The notes under the pieces were generated by a model that did not search any database, had not been told where the DNA came from, and saw nothing but the letters and a program-made list of their open reading frames with translations. From positions 1-35,902 of the forward strand of contig CACGGY010000003.1 of NCBI GenBank assembly GCA_902572675.1: a stretch of 35,902 nucleotides of DNA, given 5' to 3'. This stretch comes from an uncultured Prochlorococcus sp. (GTDB lineage: Bacteria > Cyanobacteriota > Cyanobacteriia > PCC-6307 > Cyanobiaceae). The position numbers were made by a program, and so were the translations under genes. Each line of letters starts with the position of its first letter. Within the stretch, counting starts at the first letter, position 1. Below are positions 22,009 to 31,307 of the stretch, piece by piece.

Positions 22009-22960
22009 CTGTAAGAACACTTAGTAATTTTTGAAAATCTAATGGCAATTCTGATTCAAATATCATTTCTTTACCATTTATTGGATGTATAAGTCCAAGC
22101 TTAATGGCGTGTAAAGCTTGGCCATCTAATTTACATGGTAGTTTTTTACATCTTCCATATAACGGATCACCCACAATTGGATGATTAATGTGAGCGCAAT
22201 GTACTCTTATTTGATGCGTTCGCCCCGTATCTAGTTTGAAACTCATTAATGAGTAATTGCCAAATCTTTCCTCTAATTTCCAATAGGTACAGGCATACCT
22301 TCCTGAATTTTCTTCAACTACTTTATATTTCAATCTATTTAATTTATCTCTGCCAATGTTTCCCACTATTTGGCCCTCTACAGAATTAGGTGCTCCATGA
22401 ATTACTGCAATATATTCGCGTGATGCTATTTTTTCTTTAATTTGTTTCTGGAGATTTACTAATGCCTCTTGGCTTTTTGCAACCACCATACATCCGGAGG
22501 TATCTTTATCTAATCTGTGAACAATCCCAGGTCTTAGTTTCCCATTAATTCCAGGTAGATCTTTACAGTGAAAAAGTAATCCATTGACTAAAGTTCCAGA
22601 TTTGTGTCCAGGGGCTGGATGAACAATTAGTCCTGATTGTTTATTAATTACTATGATGTGCTCGTCTTCAAAAAGGATATTTAAATTCATTTTTTCAGGT
22701 TTCAAATAAATAAGAGGTTCTGGAGGAGGCATCCATATTTGAATATTGTCGCCATTTTTTAGTGGAGTCTTTGCTTTAGCGGTCTTATAGTTTACAAGTA
22801 CTAAACCTGAATTTATAAAATGTTGAATTCTTGCTCTACTTTGTTCTGGCCTTTTACTTACCAACCATCTGTCTAGCCTCATAGGAAGAGGTAGCTCATA
22901 AATAATTTCTATAAGCTCACCTTCTCCAATGCCGAAAGAACTTTGATTATTTAATTCCAT
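22001..22960 (-). CDS. 23S rRNA pseudouridine synthase, RluD/RluA family
   Basis: S4 domain start (RLDRWLVSKRPEQSRARIQHFI), GIVHRLDKDTSGCMVVAKS, TGRTHQIRVH. Confidence 0.95.
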   Translation of the reverse strand: MELNNQSSFGIGEGELIEIIYELPLPMRLDRWLVSKRPEQSRARIQHFINSGLVLVNYKTAKAKTPLKNGDNIQIWMPPPEPLIYLKPEKMNLNILFEDEHIIVINKQSGLIVHPAPGHKSGTLVNGLLFHCKDLPGINGKLRPGIVHRLDKDTSGCMVVAKSQEALVNLQKQIKEKIASREYIAVIHGAPNSVEGQIVGNIGRDKLNRLKYKVVEENSGRYACTYWKLEERFGNYSLMSFKLDTGRTHQIRVHCAHINHPIVGDPLYGRCKKLPCKLDGQALHAIKLGLIHPINGKEMIFESELPLDFQKLLSVLTVK

Positions 22961-23823
22961 AGTGGGACTTCTAAAGGAATTTTACCCAGCATTTGATTTC
23001 TATAATCTTCCAATAACTTATGAGACATTCTCCTTTTATCTCCTGAGGTATGTTTTGAAGCTGCTTCATCGATCCAATCAGAGGGACTCTCAAAGCCTTT
23101 TGCAATATCCACTCCATATCTATTAGATATTTGTTTCACTGAGATATTCGCATTTTTATCTTTGTTTAGAGTGGACAGAATTTTGATAAATCCAATTGCG
23201 ACACTTTCTATTTCATAAGCAGCCTCTCCAATATCGTCACATAGTGCAAGATTAAGTGCTGATTTTTGATTTTCTAAATTAGGAGGTATAACACCAGGAG
23301 CATCTAGTAGATCAATACCACTATCTAATTTTATCCATCTTAAATTACGTGTCACTCCAGCCTTCCTTGCACTATTGACAACCCTTTTTTTTGCAATTCT
23401 ATTAATTAAAGCTGATTTACCTACGTTTGGAAAACCAAGTGTGAGGGCTCTTATTGGCCTTATTCTCATACCTCTAGAAATCCTTCTAGCATCAATTGAT
23501 GATCTAGATTCTTTTGCAGATTTACAAATTTCGTTAATACCTACACCTCTTTTAGCATCACACCAATGCGGATATTGATCTTTTTCATTAAACCATTTAT
23601 TCCAACTAGTTATTGTGTCAGCAGAGATCATGTCTGATCTATTAATAACAAGAATATGTTTTTTATTGTTGATCCATTTATTTAAATGTGGGTGCCCTGT
23701 TGATATTGGGATTCGTGCATCTCTAACTTCTATAACTAAATCTACTTTATTGATGACTTCAGATAATTTTTTTTCTGCTTTTGCTATATGGCCTGGATAC
23801 CATTGAATTTTAGGTATGTCCAC
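22951..23823 (-). CDS. Ribosome biogenesis GTPase, RbgA/YlqF family (circularly permuted)
   Basis: IQWYPGHIAKAEKKL; G4-like NRSD precedes G1 GFPNVGKSALIN, then LLDAPGVIPP. Confidence 0.95.
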   Translation of the reverse strand: MDIPKIQWYPGHIAKAEKKLSEVINKVDLVIEVRDARIPISTGHPHLNKWINNKKHILVINRSDMISADTITSWNKWFNEKDQYPHWCDAKRGVGINEICKSAKESRSSIDARRISRGMRIRPIRALTLGFPNVGKSALINRIAKKRVVNSARKAGVTRNLRWIKLDSGIDLLDAPGVIPPNLENQKSALNLALCDDIGEAAYEIESVAIGFIKILSTLNKDKNANISVKQISNRYGVDIAKGFESPSDWIDEAASKHTSGDKRRMSHKLLEDYRNQMLGKIPLEVPLWN

Positions 23824-24034
23824 TTGAATAAAATAAATAAAATTTTTGTATTCCTTTTAATTTTTATTAGTTTCAAAAGTATTTACTCTTAAATTTTAAT
23901 ATAAATTCAATAACTAAAAAATTGTTATTATATTTAATTTTTAAAATTTATTAAGGCATAGGTAACAGTTACTACTTTTTAACCCAATAAGTCCAAATAA
24001 ACGTTAGGGTCTTTAGATCAAAATAGTTTGTTTA

Positions 24035-25243
24035 ATGTCAAAATTATCTCTTTCCAGTCTTGATAAGACACATTTAGAAGGCAAAAAAGTTCTTGTAAGG
24101 GTAGATTTTAATGTTCCATTAAATGAAAGTGGCCAGATAACTGACGATACACGCATTAGAGCAGCGATCCCAACAATTGAATATCTCATTAATAATTCTG
24201 CAAAGGTTATCTTAGCTGCTCATTTTGGAAGACCAAAGGGTCAAGTAAATGAAAAAATGAGATTAACTCCAGTAGCAGCAAGATTAACTGAATTGTTAGG
24301 AAAAAATGTTGCTCTTACTAATAGTTGTATAGGTGATGAAGCGGTTGCAGAATCAAATAGTTTAGATAATGGAGATGTTCTTCTACTTGAAAATGTTCGT
24401 TTTTTTGGAGAAGAGGAAAAGAATGACTTGGATTTTGCTAAAAATTTAGCATTACATGCAGATATGTATGTCAATGATGCTTTTGGTGCTGCTCACAGAG
24501 CTCATGCTTCAACTCAGGGAGTTACGAATTATTTAAGTCCATCAGTAGCTGGATTCCTTTTAGAAAAAGAGTTGAAATATCTACAAGGCGCAATAGATTC
24601 CCCAAAGCGCCCATTGGCAGCAATAGTTGGAGGATCAAAGGTTAGTAGCAAAATTGGAGTGCTTGATTCTTTACTAGATAAGTGTGACAAAATTATGATT
24701 GGCGGAGGTATGATTTTTACTTTTTATAAAGCTAGGGGCCTAGATGTTGGAAAAAGCCTTGTAGAAGAAGATAAACTTGAGCTCGCCAAGGAATTAGAAG
24801 CCAAAGCAAAAGCAAAAGGAGTCGAATTATTATTACCGACTGATGTTGTTTTGGCTAATGAATTTTCTCCTGATGCCGAAAGTAAAATTTCTCAAATTGA
24901 TTTAATTAGTGGGAATTGGATGGGTCTTGATATTGGTCCAGATTCCATTAAGATTTTTCAGAATGCTCTTGCAGAATGTAAGACAATAATTTGGAATGGT
25001 CCAATGGGAGTTTTTGAATTTGATCAATTTGCAGAAGGTACAAATGCAATAGCTACTACTCTCGCTGACTTAAGTGCTTTTTCTGAAGTATGCACAATAA
25101 TTGGTGGTGGAGATTCAGTTGCGGCAGTGGAGAAAGCAGGATTAGCTGAGAAAATGTCTCATATTTCGACTGGAGGTGGGGCTAGTTTGGAACTTCTAGA
25201 AGGTAAAACTTTACCAGGTGTAGCTGCGTTAAACGACGCTTAG
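24035..25243 (+). CDS. pgk: Phosphoglycerate kinase
   Basis: [57 protein letters not shown]. Confidence 0.99.
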   Translation: MSKLSLSSLDKTHLEGKKVLVRVDFNVPLNESGQITDDTRIRAAIPTIEYLINNSAKVILAAHFGRPKGQVNEKMRLTPVAARLTELLGKNVALTNSCIGDEAVAESNSLDNGDVLLLENVRFFGEEEKNDLDFAKNLALHADMYVNDAFGAAHRAHASTQGVTNYLSPSVAGFLLEKELKYLQGAIDSPKRPLAAIVGGSKVSSKIGVLDSLLDKCDKIMIGGGMIFTFYKARGLDVGKSLVEEDKLELAKELEAKAKAKGVELLLPTDVVLANEFSPDAESKISQIDLISGNWMGLDIGPDSIKIFQNALAECKTIIWNGPMGVFEFDQFAEGTNAIATTLADLSAFSEVCTIIGGGDSVAAVEKAGLAEKMSHISTGGGASLELLEGKTLPGVAALNDA

Positions 25244-25244
25244 G

Positions 25245-25979
25245 CTATATCTCATCAACAATATCAATACTCTTTGTGAAAGTAATAATTCCCTTTGGGT
25301 GAGCTAAAATTCCAGACCAAATTTGCATCCCTGGTTTTGAAGGAGCTCTTGTCATTTTAAATATCCCCCCAGACGCTAATGGCACCAATAATATTTCTTG
25401 TTCAAACAATGAATCTAATTGATAAGATTTTAAAGCTCCAGCAATAAGTACTTCTTCAAGAGGCTCATTTAGAATTATATCGATATCATATTTTGAACCA
25501 GTAAGAACTCTATCTGGAATTTTAAAACTAATATCTATTTTCTTATCATCATTTCTTATTGTTGTGAATAAATTTTTTATAATCCCTTCATCTATTTTCC
25601 CATTTGCGGTTGAAAATAAATAATCGAAGTTTGATTCGAGTACATATATTTCTCCATTAATTATTTTTTCTCCAGAGACTGTTATTCTCAGGATCTCTTT
25701 TTTTGGAATATTAGACTCTAATCTTTTGATCTTCCATTTGCTGTTTGGGAAATCATTCATAATCTTTGAATATTGTTTTTTTATATTTTGGCTTTCATAA
25801 TTTATAAAACTTTTTGTAATAAACTTTAAATCTCTAGCATTTAAAGATCTCTCTAGATCTCTTACAAAATCAACTTTAAAAGTTTGTGTTATTGCTGAAT
25901 AGGGAATAATGAGATAAACAAATAAGTAGAGAGAAACTCCTATATTTTTGAATAAGTTTAAATTCAACATATTTATCAT
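25245..25979 (-). CDS. Conserved-looking secreted/lipid-anchor-less hypothetical protein
   Basis: 244 aa continuous ORF with N-terminal hydrophobic signal-like segment (LYLFVYLIIPYSAITQ); fills the pgk-murG gap exactly; no family recognised. Confidence 0.75.
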   Translation of the reverse strand: MINMLNLNLFKNIGVSLYLFVYLIIPYSAITQTFKVDFVRDLERSLNARDLKFITKSFINYESQNIKKQYSKIMNDFPNSKWKIKRLESNIPKKEILRITVSGEKIINGEIYVLESNFDYLFSTANGKIDEGIIKNLFTTIRNDDKKIDISFKIPDRVLTGSKYDIDIILNEPLEEVLIAGALKSYQLDSLFEQEILLVPLASGGIFKMTRAPSKPGMQIWSGILAHPKGIITFTKSIDIVDEI

Positions 25980-26011
25980 TTGTTATTTTTATTCTACTTA
26001 TTTAAGTTTTT

Positions 26012-27103
26012 ATGTCTAAAGAAAATAATTTATTAGTTGCAGCTAGTGGAACAGGAGGGCATATTTTCCCTGCTTTAGCAGTTTCTAAAGAGTTAGAAGA
26101 TAAATGGAATATTTATTGGTTGGGGTCTCAGCAAAGACTTGATGCAAGTTTAATTCCCAAAAAATATAATTTGAGTACTTTGAATCTAAAGACTCCAAGA
26201 AAAAACATTTTTTTGTTTTATCAATATATAGAAATTTTAATGTCAACTTTCCAAATTATTAGGATCTTAAAACAAAAAAAAATTGACTTAGTTTTTACTA
26301 CTGGAGGATATATATCAGCGCCTACTATTGTTGCTTCAAAACTTCTTAGGATACCTGTCATAATTCATGAATCAAATCTAATTCCAGGAATGGTCACGAA
26401 GTATTTTGGCTTTTTATGTAACTATGTTCTTTTAGGATTTAAGAAAACAAATTCGTATTTAAAAAATTGTAAATCTATCTTCACTGGCACCCCTTTAAGA
26501 GAGCAATTCTATAAATCTAATCACTTGCCAGAATGGGTTCCCAAAGGGAAAGGACCTCTTTTGCTTGTTATGGGAGGTAGTCAAGGAGCCAAAGCTATAA
26601 ATCTGATTGTCTACGAATCTCTAGAATTTTTAATGAAAAAACAGTTTCGGATAGTTCATATTATTGGCGAATGTAATCAAAAAACTTCACATATAAAAAA
26701 TTTTAAAAATTATGTTCAAAAGAAATTTACTAATGAAATAGCAGCTTTAATTCAAAACTGTGATCTTGTAATATCGAGATCTGGTGCAGGCACAATAAAT
26801 GAACTAATAGAAACTGAAAAACCTTCAATTTTAATTCCATATCCTTATTCTAAAAATAATCACCAGGAAAAAAATGCAATGATTCTTGCTGAAAGTGGAG
26901 GCACAGTTTTAATGAATCAAAATAAAATTTCCAAAGAAATTTTTGAAGAAACTCTAGAAAGAATTTTTAAAATAAAATTAAAAAATGGAAAAAACTATTA
27001 TGAAATACTAGAGCTCATGAAGAAAAACATGAAAAACAATAATAAAATTAAGTCTAAAATTGAAATTAAAAAATTTGTTAATCAATTTTTAAAGGAATTT
27101 TGA
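26012..27103 (+). CDS. murG: UDP-N-acetylglucosamine--N-acetylmuramyl-(pentapeptide) pyrophosphoryl-undecaprenol GlcNAc transferase
   Basis: AASGTGGHIFPALAVS, TTGGYISAPTIVA, HESNLIPG, VMGGSQGAKAIN, ISRSGAGTINELI. Confidence 0.97.
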   Translation: MSKENNLLVAASGTGGHIFPALAVSKELEDKWNIYWLGSQQRLDASLIPKKYNLSTLNLKTPRKNIFLFYQYIEILMSTFQIIRILKQKKIDLVFTTGGYISAPTIVASKLLRIPVIIHESNLIPGMVTKYFGFLCNYVLLGFKKTNSYLKNCKSIFTGTPLREQFYKSNHLPEWVPKGKGPLLLVMGGSQGAKAINLIVYESLEFLMKKQFRIVHIIGECNQKTSHIKNFKNYVQKKFTNEIAALIQNCDLVISRSGAGTINELIETEKPSILIPYPYSKNNHQEKNAMILAESGGTVLMNQNKISKEIFEETLERIFKIKLKNGKNYYEILELMKKNMKNNNKIKSKIEIKKFVNQFLKEF

Positions 27104-28167
27104 ATTTCTTTACATAAAAGATTGTTATTCTCCCTACTCTGCAAGCTTATTCTTGCCCATTTTTCGTCAAGAAATCTAAATGAAGTACATTCTCTAAGCA
27201 ATATTCCCTTATTTTCTAAATATTTTATATTTGGCGATAAGGATCTTTTACTTTCGATTAAAAAAAAGTTGGTTGAAGAGTTATGAACTTTAAGGTTTTC
27301 TATTTTTGATAATTTTTCATATACCCTCTCTTTTTCAATATTTATCCAGCTGTGAATCTGTTTTGTCCATTGTTCATAGAATTTATTATTACTTAGTAGT
27401 TCAATTCCAGCTTTAATAGCAAAGGAATTTAAAGGCCAAGGATCTCTATTGATTTTCCATTGCTTAAGTTTTTTTGGTGAGCCAACAACATAACCTAATC
27501 TAAGACCAGGAATATTGAAGATTTTGGTCAAGCTTCTCAAGACGAACAAGTTATTATATTTTGCGGTTAATGGTATCAAAGATTCTTTATCCCCATTAGG
27601 GGTTATCGATAAGAAAGCCTCATCACAAATAACTAATTTATAATTTTTTATAATTTCTTCTAATGAATTCTTACCCCACAATTGACCGGTGGGGTTATGT
27701 GGATTTGTTATCCATATAACATCACCTTTAGGGAGAAGCGGAAATGATTGAGGAAAAACATTATTCCAGTTTTTTGGTAATTCGCAATGTATGAAATTAC
27801 TCTTCCAACAATTTAAAGATCTTTCATAATCAACAAAGCATGGAGAAGGAATACAACTTATTCCAAATTTGGATGCTTCATAACCTGCCCAGGTTATTAG
27901 CTCAGAAGCTCCGTTTCCAGGCAATATCTTTTCTGGATTTATACCATGAAATTTACCAATGATTTCTTTCAAATCACTCAAGTTTCTTTCGGGGTAATAT
28001 CTAAATCCAAGATTCTTAATTTCCGCATTTAATGAATCTATAAGTATTTTGGGAGGATCAAAGGGTACTAATGAGGCACTAGCGTCAATGATTTCAGAGG
28101 GTAATAAATTTAATTTTTTTGCACTTTTATATACATTTCCTCCATGTTTTAAGTTTGATATTTGCAT
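27082..28167 (-). CDS. Class I/II aminotransferase, CobD/CobC (threonine-phosphate decarboxylase)-like
   Basis: KHGGNVYKSAKKL N-terminus typical of CobD, NPHNPTGQLWG, SLTKIFNIPGLRLGY PLP-lysine motif. Confidence 0.8.
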   Translation of the reverse strand: MQISNLKHGGNVYKSAKKLNLLPSEIIDASASLVPFDPPKILIDSLNAEIKNLGFRYYPERNLSDLKEIIGKFHGINPEKILPGNGASELITWAGYEASKFGISCIPSPCFVDYERSLNCWKSNFIHCELPKNWNNVFPQSFPLLPKGDVIWITNPHNPTGQLWGKNSLEEIIKNYKLVICDEAFLSITPNGDKESLIPLTAKYNNLFVLRSLTKIFNIPGLRLGYVVGSPKKLKQWKINRDPWPLNSFAIKAGIELLSNNKFYEQWTKQIHSWINIEKERVYEKLSKIENLKVHNSSTNFFLIESKRSLSPNIKYLENKGILLRECTSFRFLDEKWARISLQSRENNNLLCKEIQNSFKN

Positions 28168-28222
28168 GGTTAATGTAGAGTAATCATAAGGTTTGGATTG
28201 ATTTATTATTCATTTTCTAATT

Positions 28223-29392
28223 TTATTCAACCCATTTTAAGCCTGATCCAATGGCCTCTTTTATATTAGATAATTGATGGTTTTTGAGTTGCTTTATAAT
28301 TCCTTCAAGTATATCGGGGACTAATTGTGGACCCTTATATATCCATCCTGTATAGAGTTGAATTAATGATGCTCCAGAACAAATTCGTTCCCAAGCTGAC
28401 TCAGGGCTATCGATGCCACCAACCCCTATTAAAATAATCTTTTTATCAATATTATGAATATGTTTGATTATTTGATTTGCTTTTTTTTGTAGAGGCCTTC
28501 CACTTAATCCTCCATTCTCTTCAGAAAGTAATAATCCTGTTTGCCTGATTTTTCTGTTTTCAAGACCTAATCTATCAATGCTTGTGTTAGTAGCAATTAT
28601 TCCATCGATGTTTTCCTCAATTATTAATTGGCAAATATCTTCAATATCTTTAAGACTTAAATCTGGTGCAATTTTTACAAATAATGGTGGACATTTAGGT
28701 AAGTTTTTAATTTCTTTAAGAAGTTCTTTTAGGCGAATTGGATCTTGCAATTTTCTCAGACCTTCAGTATTTGGAGAACTTACGTTTATTGCTGCGTAAT
28801 CACAATATGGAATCAATAATTGTAGAGAAGTTAAATAATCATCTTTTGCTTGTGATAAATCTGTAATTTTAGACTTACCGAAATTTATCCCTAAACAAAT
28901 ATTCTCCCTGTTTTTTTTAAACTCAATACCTTGTTCAAGAAAGTTTTTAACTAGATTTTCAGCACCATTATTATTGAAACCCATTCTATTTAATGCTGCC
29001 TCTTCTTCAGCTAACCTAAACAACCTTGGTTTGGGATTACCATTTTGAGCAAATTTAGTTACTGTGCCAAGTTCAGCAAACCCAAAACCAAAATCTTTCC
29101 ATATATTTGCAGCATTTCCATTTTTGTCAAAACCCGCAGCTAAACCAATAGGATTGCAAAAATTTATTCCACAAATATTCTGAGTTAACCTCTTATCAAC
29201 TATAGAAAATTCTTCATTTAGATTTTTTAAGATAGATGAAACTATAGGCCAATTATATTTTCTTGAACTGAATGATAGAAGGCTAAGAGATAAATTAGTT
29301 AAGTATTCTGCATCAATTCCAGAGTCTTTTTTTAGTACAGGGGTAATCAAGTTTTTATACAGATTTTTAAATACCCCCTTTTGTTCATTCAT
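28223..29392 (-). CDS. pyrD: Dihydroorotate dehydrogenase (quinone), class 2
   Basis: NPIGLAAGFDKNG, FGFAELGTVT, INVSSPNTEGLR, GLSGRPLQKKA, GVGGIDSPESAWERICSGASLIQLYTG. Confidence 0.97.
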   Translation of the reverse strand: MNEQKGVFKNLYKNLITPVLKKDSGIDAEYLTNLSLSLLSFSSRKYNWPIVSSILKNLNEEFSIVDKRLTQNICGINFCNPIGLAAGFDKNGNAANIWKDFGFGFAELGTVTKFAQNGNPKPRLFRLAEEEAALNRMGFNNNGAENLVKNFLEQGIEFKKNRENICLGINFGKSKITDLSQAKDDYLTSLQLLIPYCDYAAINVSSPNTEGLRKLQDPIRLKELLKEIKNLPKCPPLFVKIAPDLSLKDIEDICQLIIEENIDGIIATNTSIDRLGLENRKIRQTGLLLSEENGGLSGRPLQKKANQIIKHIHNIDKKIILIGVGGIDSPESAWERICSGASLIQLYTGWIYKGPQLVPDILEGIIKQLKNHQLSNIKEAIGSGLKWVE

Positions 29393-29398
29393 AACAAA

Positions 29399-30118
29399 TT
29401 ACGCTTCTTTTTTTTCTATTATCCAATATATTTTTTCTTTAGGAATCAATCTCCAATTACGCCATTCAAAAAGTAAATGCTGTTTTATATTTAAATGGTT
29501 TTCTTCACCTAATAATTTGCTTAGTTCTGGTGAACTTAACAAAAATTGTTTTTCAGCAAATTTTTGAATTAATTCATTTCTTGAAAATAATTCCTGAATT
29601 TCCGCAGGTGCATTTTTTTCAAAAAAGTCAACTGAGGGTTCTTCTGCTTTTAAGTTATTTATTATAGAGATACCTTTGCTGTAGTTAGTTGCGATCTTAT
29701 CAACTCTATCATTTTGTTTATCCCCACTATGCCCCTTAACGTATTCCATTATTAAGCCATTTATTCTTAATTGATCAATTTTTTGCCATAAATCAAGATT
29801 TTGAACTGATTTTCCTGAGCTTGTTTTCCATCCATTTCTCTTCCAATTAATAATCCATTTCGTATAGCCCTCTATGACATATTTACTATCAGTTCTTAAT
29901 TTGAATTTCTCCTTTAATTTATAGTCTTTTAATTTCTCGAGAGTTTTTATAGCAGCAGTCAGTTCCATTCTATTATTAGTGGTGTTTTGTTCGGAACCAC
30001 CTATTTCTAATTTACTTTTATCGTCAAAAAGTATTAAACCACCCCAACCACCTGGACCAGGATTGCCAATGCAGGCACCATCAGTTGCAGCTTCAATTGC
30101 AATACAATCAGTATTCAT
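29399..30118 (-). CDS. rnhA: Ribonuclease HI with C-terminal extension
   Basis: [48 protein letters not shown] (D-E-D-D catalytic set); about 85 extra C-terminal residues. Confidence 0.95.
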   Translation of the reverse strand: MNTDCIAIEAATDGACIGNPGPGGWGGLILFDDKSKLEIGGSEQNTTNNRMELTAAIKTLEKLKDYKLKEKFKLRTDSKYVIEGYTKWIINWKRNGWKTSSGKSVQNLDLWQKIDQLRINGLIMEYVKGHSGDKQNDRVDKIATNYSKGISIINNLKAEEPSVDFFEKNAPAEIQELFSRNELIQKFAEKQFLLSSPELSKLLGEENHLNIKQHLLFEWRNWRLIPKEKIYWIIEKKEA

Positions 30119-30120
30119 AA

Positions 30121-30158
30121 TTTTTGAAGCCGATATTTAGTGTATCGGCTTGAAAAAA
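30121..30158 (-). other. Strong hairpin between rplL and rnhA (9-bp perfect stem, 7-nt loop, A/T extension)
   Basis: AAGCCGATA (30127-30135) / TATCGGCTT (30143-30151), flanked by TTTTT (30121-30125) and AAAAAA (30153-30158); no U-tract on the 3' side of either strand's transcript. Confidence 0.8.
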
Positions 30159-30165
30159 TCTACTC

Positions 30166-30561
30166 TTACTTAAGTGTAACTTTACCGCCAGCTTCTTCAA
30201 TCTCTTTCTTTAAAGATTCAGCATCTGCTTTTGCAATTCCTTCTTTTACTGTTTTTGGCGCTGATTCAACAAGTGCTTTTGCATCACCAAGACCAAGACC
30301 AGTTGCATTTCTTACAACCTTGAGAACTTTAATTTTAGCAGCTGCATCAAAGCTTTCGAGAACTACGTCAAATTCAGTTTTTTCTTCAGCTGAGCCACCA
30401 TCTCCATCACCGCCAGCTGCTCCTGGGGCTGCCATTACTACACCTGCAGAAGCTGCAGCAGATACGCCAAAAGCTTCTTCAATTTGCTTTACAAGCTCAG
30501 ATGCTTCTAAAAGTGATAGAGATTTTAGTGATTCAAGAATTTCTTCAGTTTTTGCGGACAT
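30166..30561 (-). CDS. rplL: 50S ribosomal protein L7/L12
   Basis: [70 protein letters not shown]. Confidence 0.99.
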   Translation of the reverse strand: MSAKTEEILESLKSLSLLEASELVKQIEEAFGVSAAASAGVVMAAPGAAGGDGDGGSAEEKTEFDVVLESFDAAAKIKVLKVVRNATGLGLGDAKALVESAPKTVKEGIAKADAESLKKEIEEAGGKVTLK

Positions 30562-30589
30562 TTTCTTAAAAGATAATTAGGGTTTGAAT

Positions 30590-31117
30590 TTAAGATTCTG
30601 ATTTTTCAGAATGTTGTTTAAGTGATCTAGCAAGTCCAGAAGGAACTTCATTAATAGAGATTGCAATTTTTGTTGCTACACCATTTAAGGCGCCAGCAAT
30701 TTTTGCCATCAATACTTCTTTAGATGGAAGACTTGCAATTTCTTTTATTTCAGAATCGCTAAGAAGTCTACCTTCAAATAAAGCTCCTTTGGTTTCGGAT
30801 TTTTTGGTGTCTTTTTGAAAAGATTGGATTGCTTTTACAGCTCCTCCAACATCTTCTTTGATTAAGACAAAAGCATTTGTTCCGGTCAGTAAAGATTCAA
30901 GATCACTCCAGTTACCATCTCCATCAATCGCTTTACGCATTAATGAATTTTTAGTAACTTTGCAAATGCCGCTAGTTGTTTGCAATCTAGATCGCAAATC
31001 TGACATCTCTTTGATACTTAAACCTTTATAGTCAAGAACCACAGCCATTTCCGAGTCGTTTAAAAGAGATTTAATCTCAGTAACGATTTGTTGCTTATTC
31101 TCTAGTGTTCGGCCCAT
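30590..31117 (-). CDS. rplJ: 50S ribosomal protein L10
   Basis: L10 family; ends in the typical position directly upstream of rplL. Confidence 0.98.
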   Translation of the reverse strand: MGRTLENKQQIVTEIKSLLNDSEMAVVLDYKGLSIKEMSDLRSRLQTTSGICKVTKNSLMRKAIDGDGNWSDLESLLTGTNAFVLIKEDVGGAVKAIQSFQKDTKKSETKGALFEGRLLSDSEIKEIASLPSKEVLMAKIAGALNGVATKIAISINEVPSGLARSLKQHSEKSES

Positions 31118-31124
31118 TTGTGTT

Positions 31125-31263
31125 TTTTTGGATCGTAATTTAGGGAGAGCAGGAAATGCGGCAAAGTCCTTTTAAAGAGGCCGCTTTTATTAGATCCAAA
31201 AAGAAATAATTAAGACGAGTCCTCGGTAGGAATTAAAAATTTAGAATTACTAAATCAACCTAC
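31125..31263 (-). ncRNA. Structured rplJ leader, candidate ribosomal protein L10 leader
   Basis: On the minus strand: GTAGG..TTTAG-taatt-CTAAA..CCTAC hairpin (31226-31263), then nested GCGGC/GCCGC (31158-31184) inside TTTTTGGATC/GATCCAAAAA (31125-31202), between rplA and rplJ. Confidence 0.75.
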
Positions 31264-31291
31264 TTTCTTTGGCCGTATTATTGCAGTTTAA

Positions 31292-31297
31292 ATTATA
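31292..31297 (-). promoter_or_regulatory. Candidate -10 box (TATAAT) for an internal rplJL promoter
   Basis: Perfect TATAAT on the minus strand 10 nt downstream of the rplA stop codon; -35 region weak. Confidence 0.5.
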
Positions 31298-31307
31298 CTA
31301 CAAAGCG

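Noticed and set aside
30121-30158. Calling the rplL-rnhA hairpin a rho-independent terminator
   Set aside because: A-run rather than U-run follows the stem in both transcript directions, so the terminator definition is not met; reported as an unexplained hairpin instead.
30140-30580. 146-aa plus-strand ORF antisense to rplL
   Set aside because: Fully overlaps the unmistakable L7/L12 gene; the long antisense frame is explained by the Ala/Gly/Glu-rich codons of rplL, and the peptide is a low-complexity Ser/Pro/Ala product.
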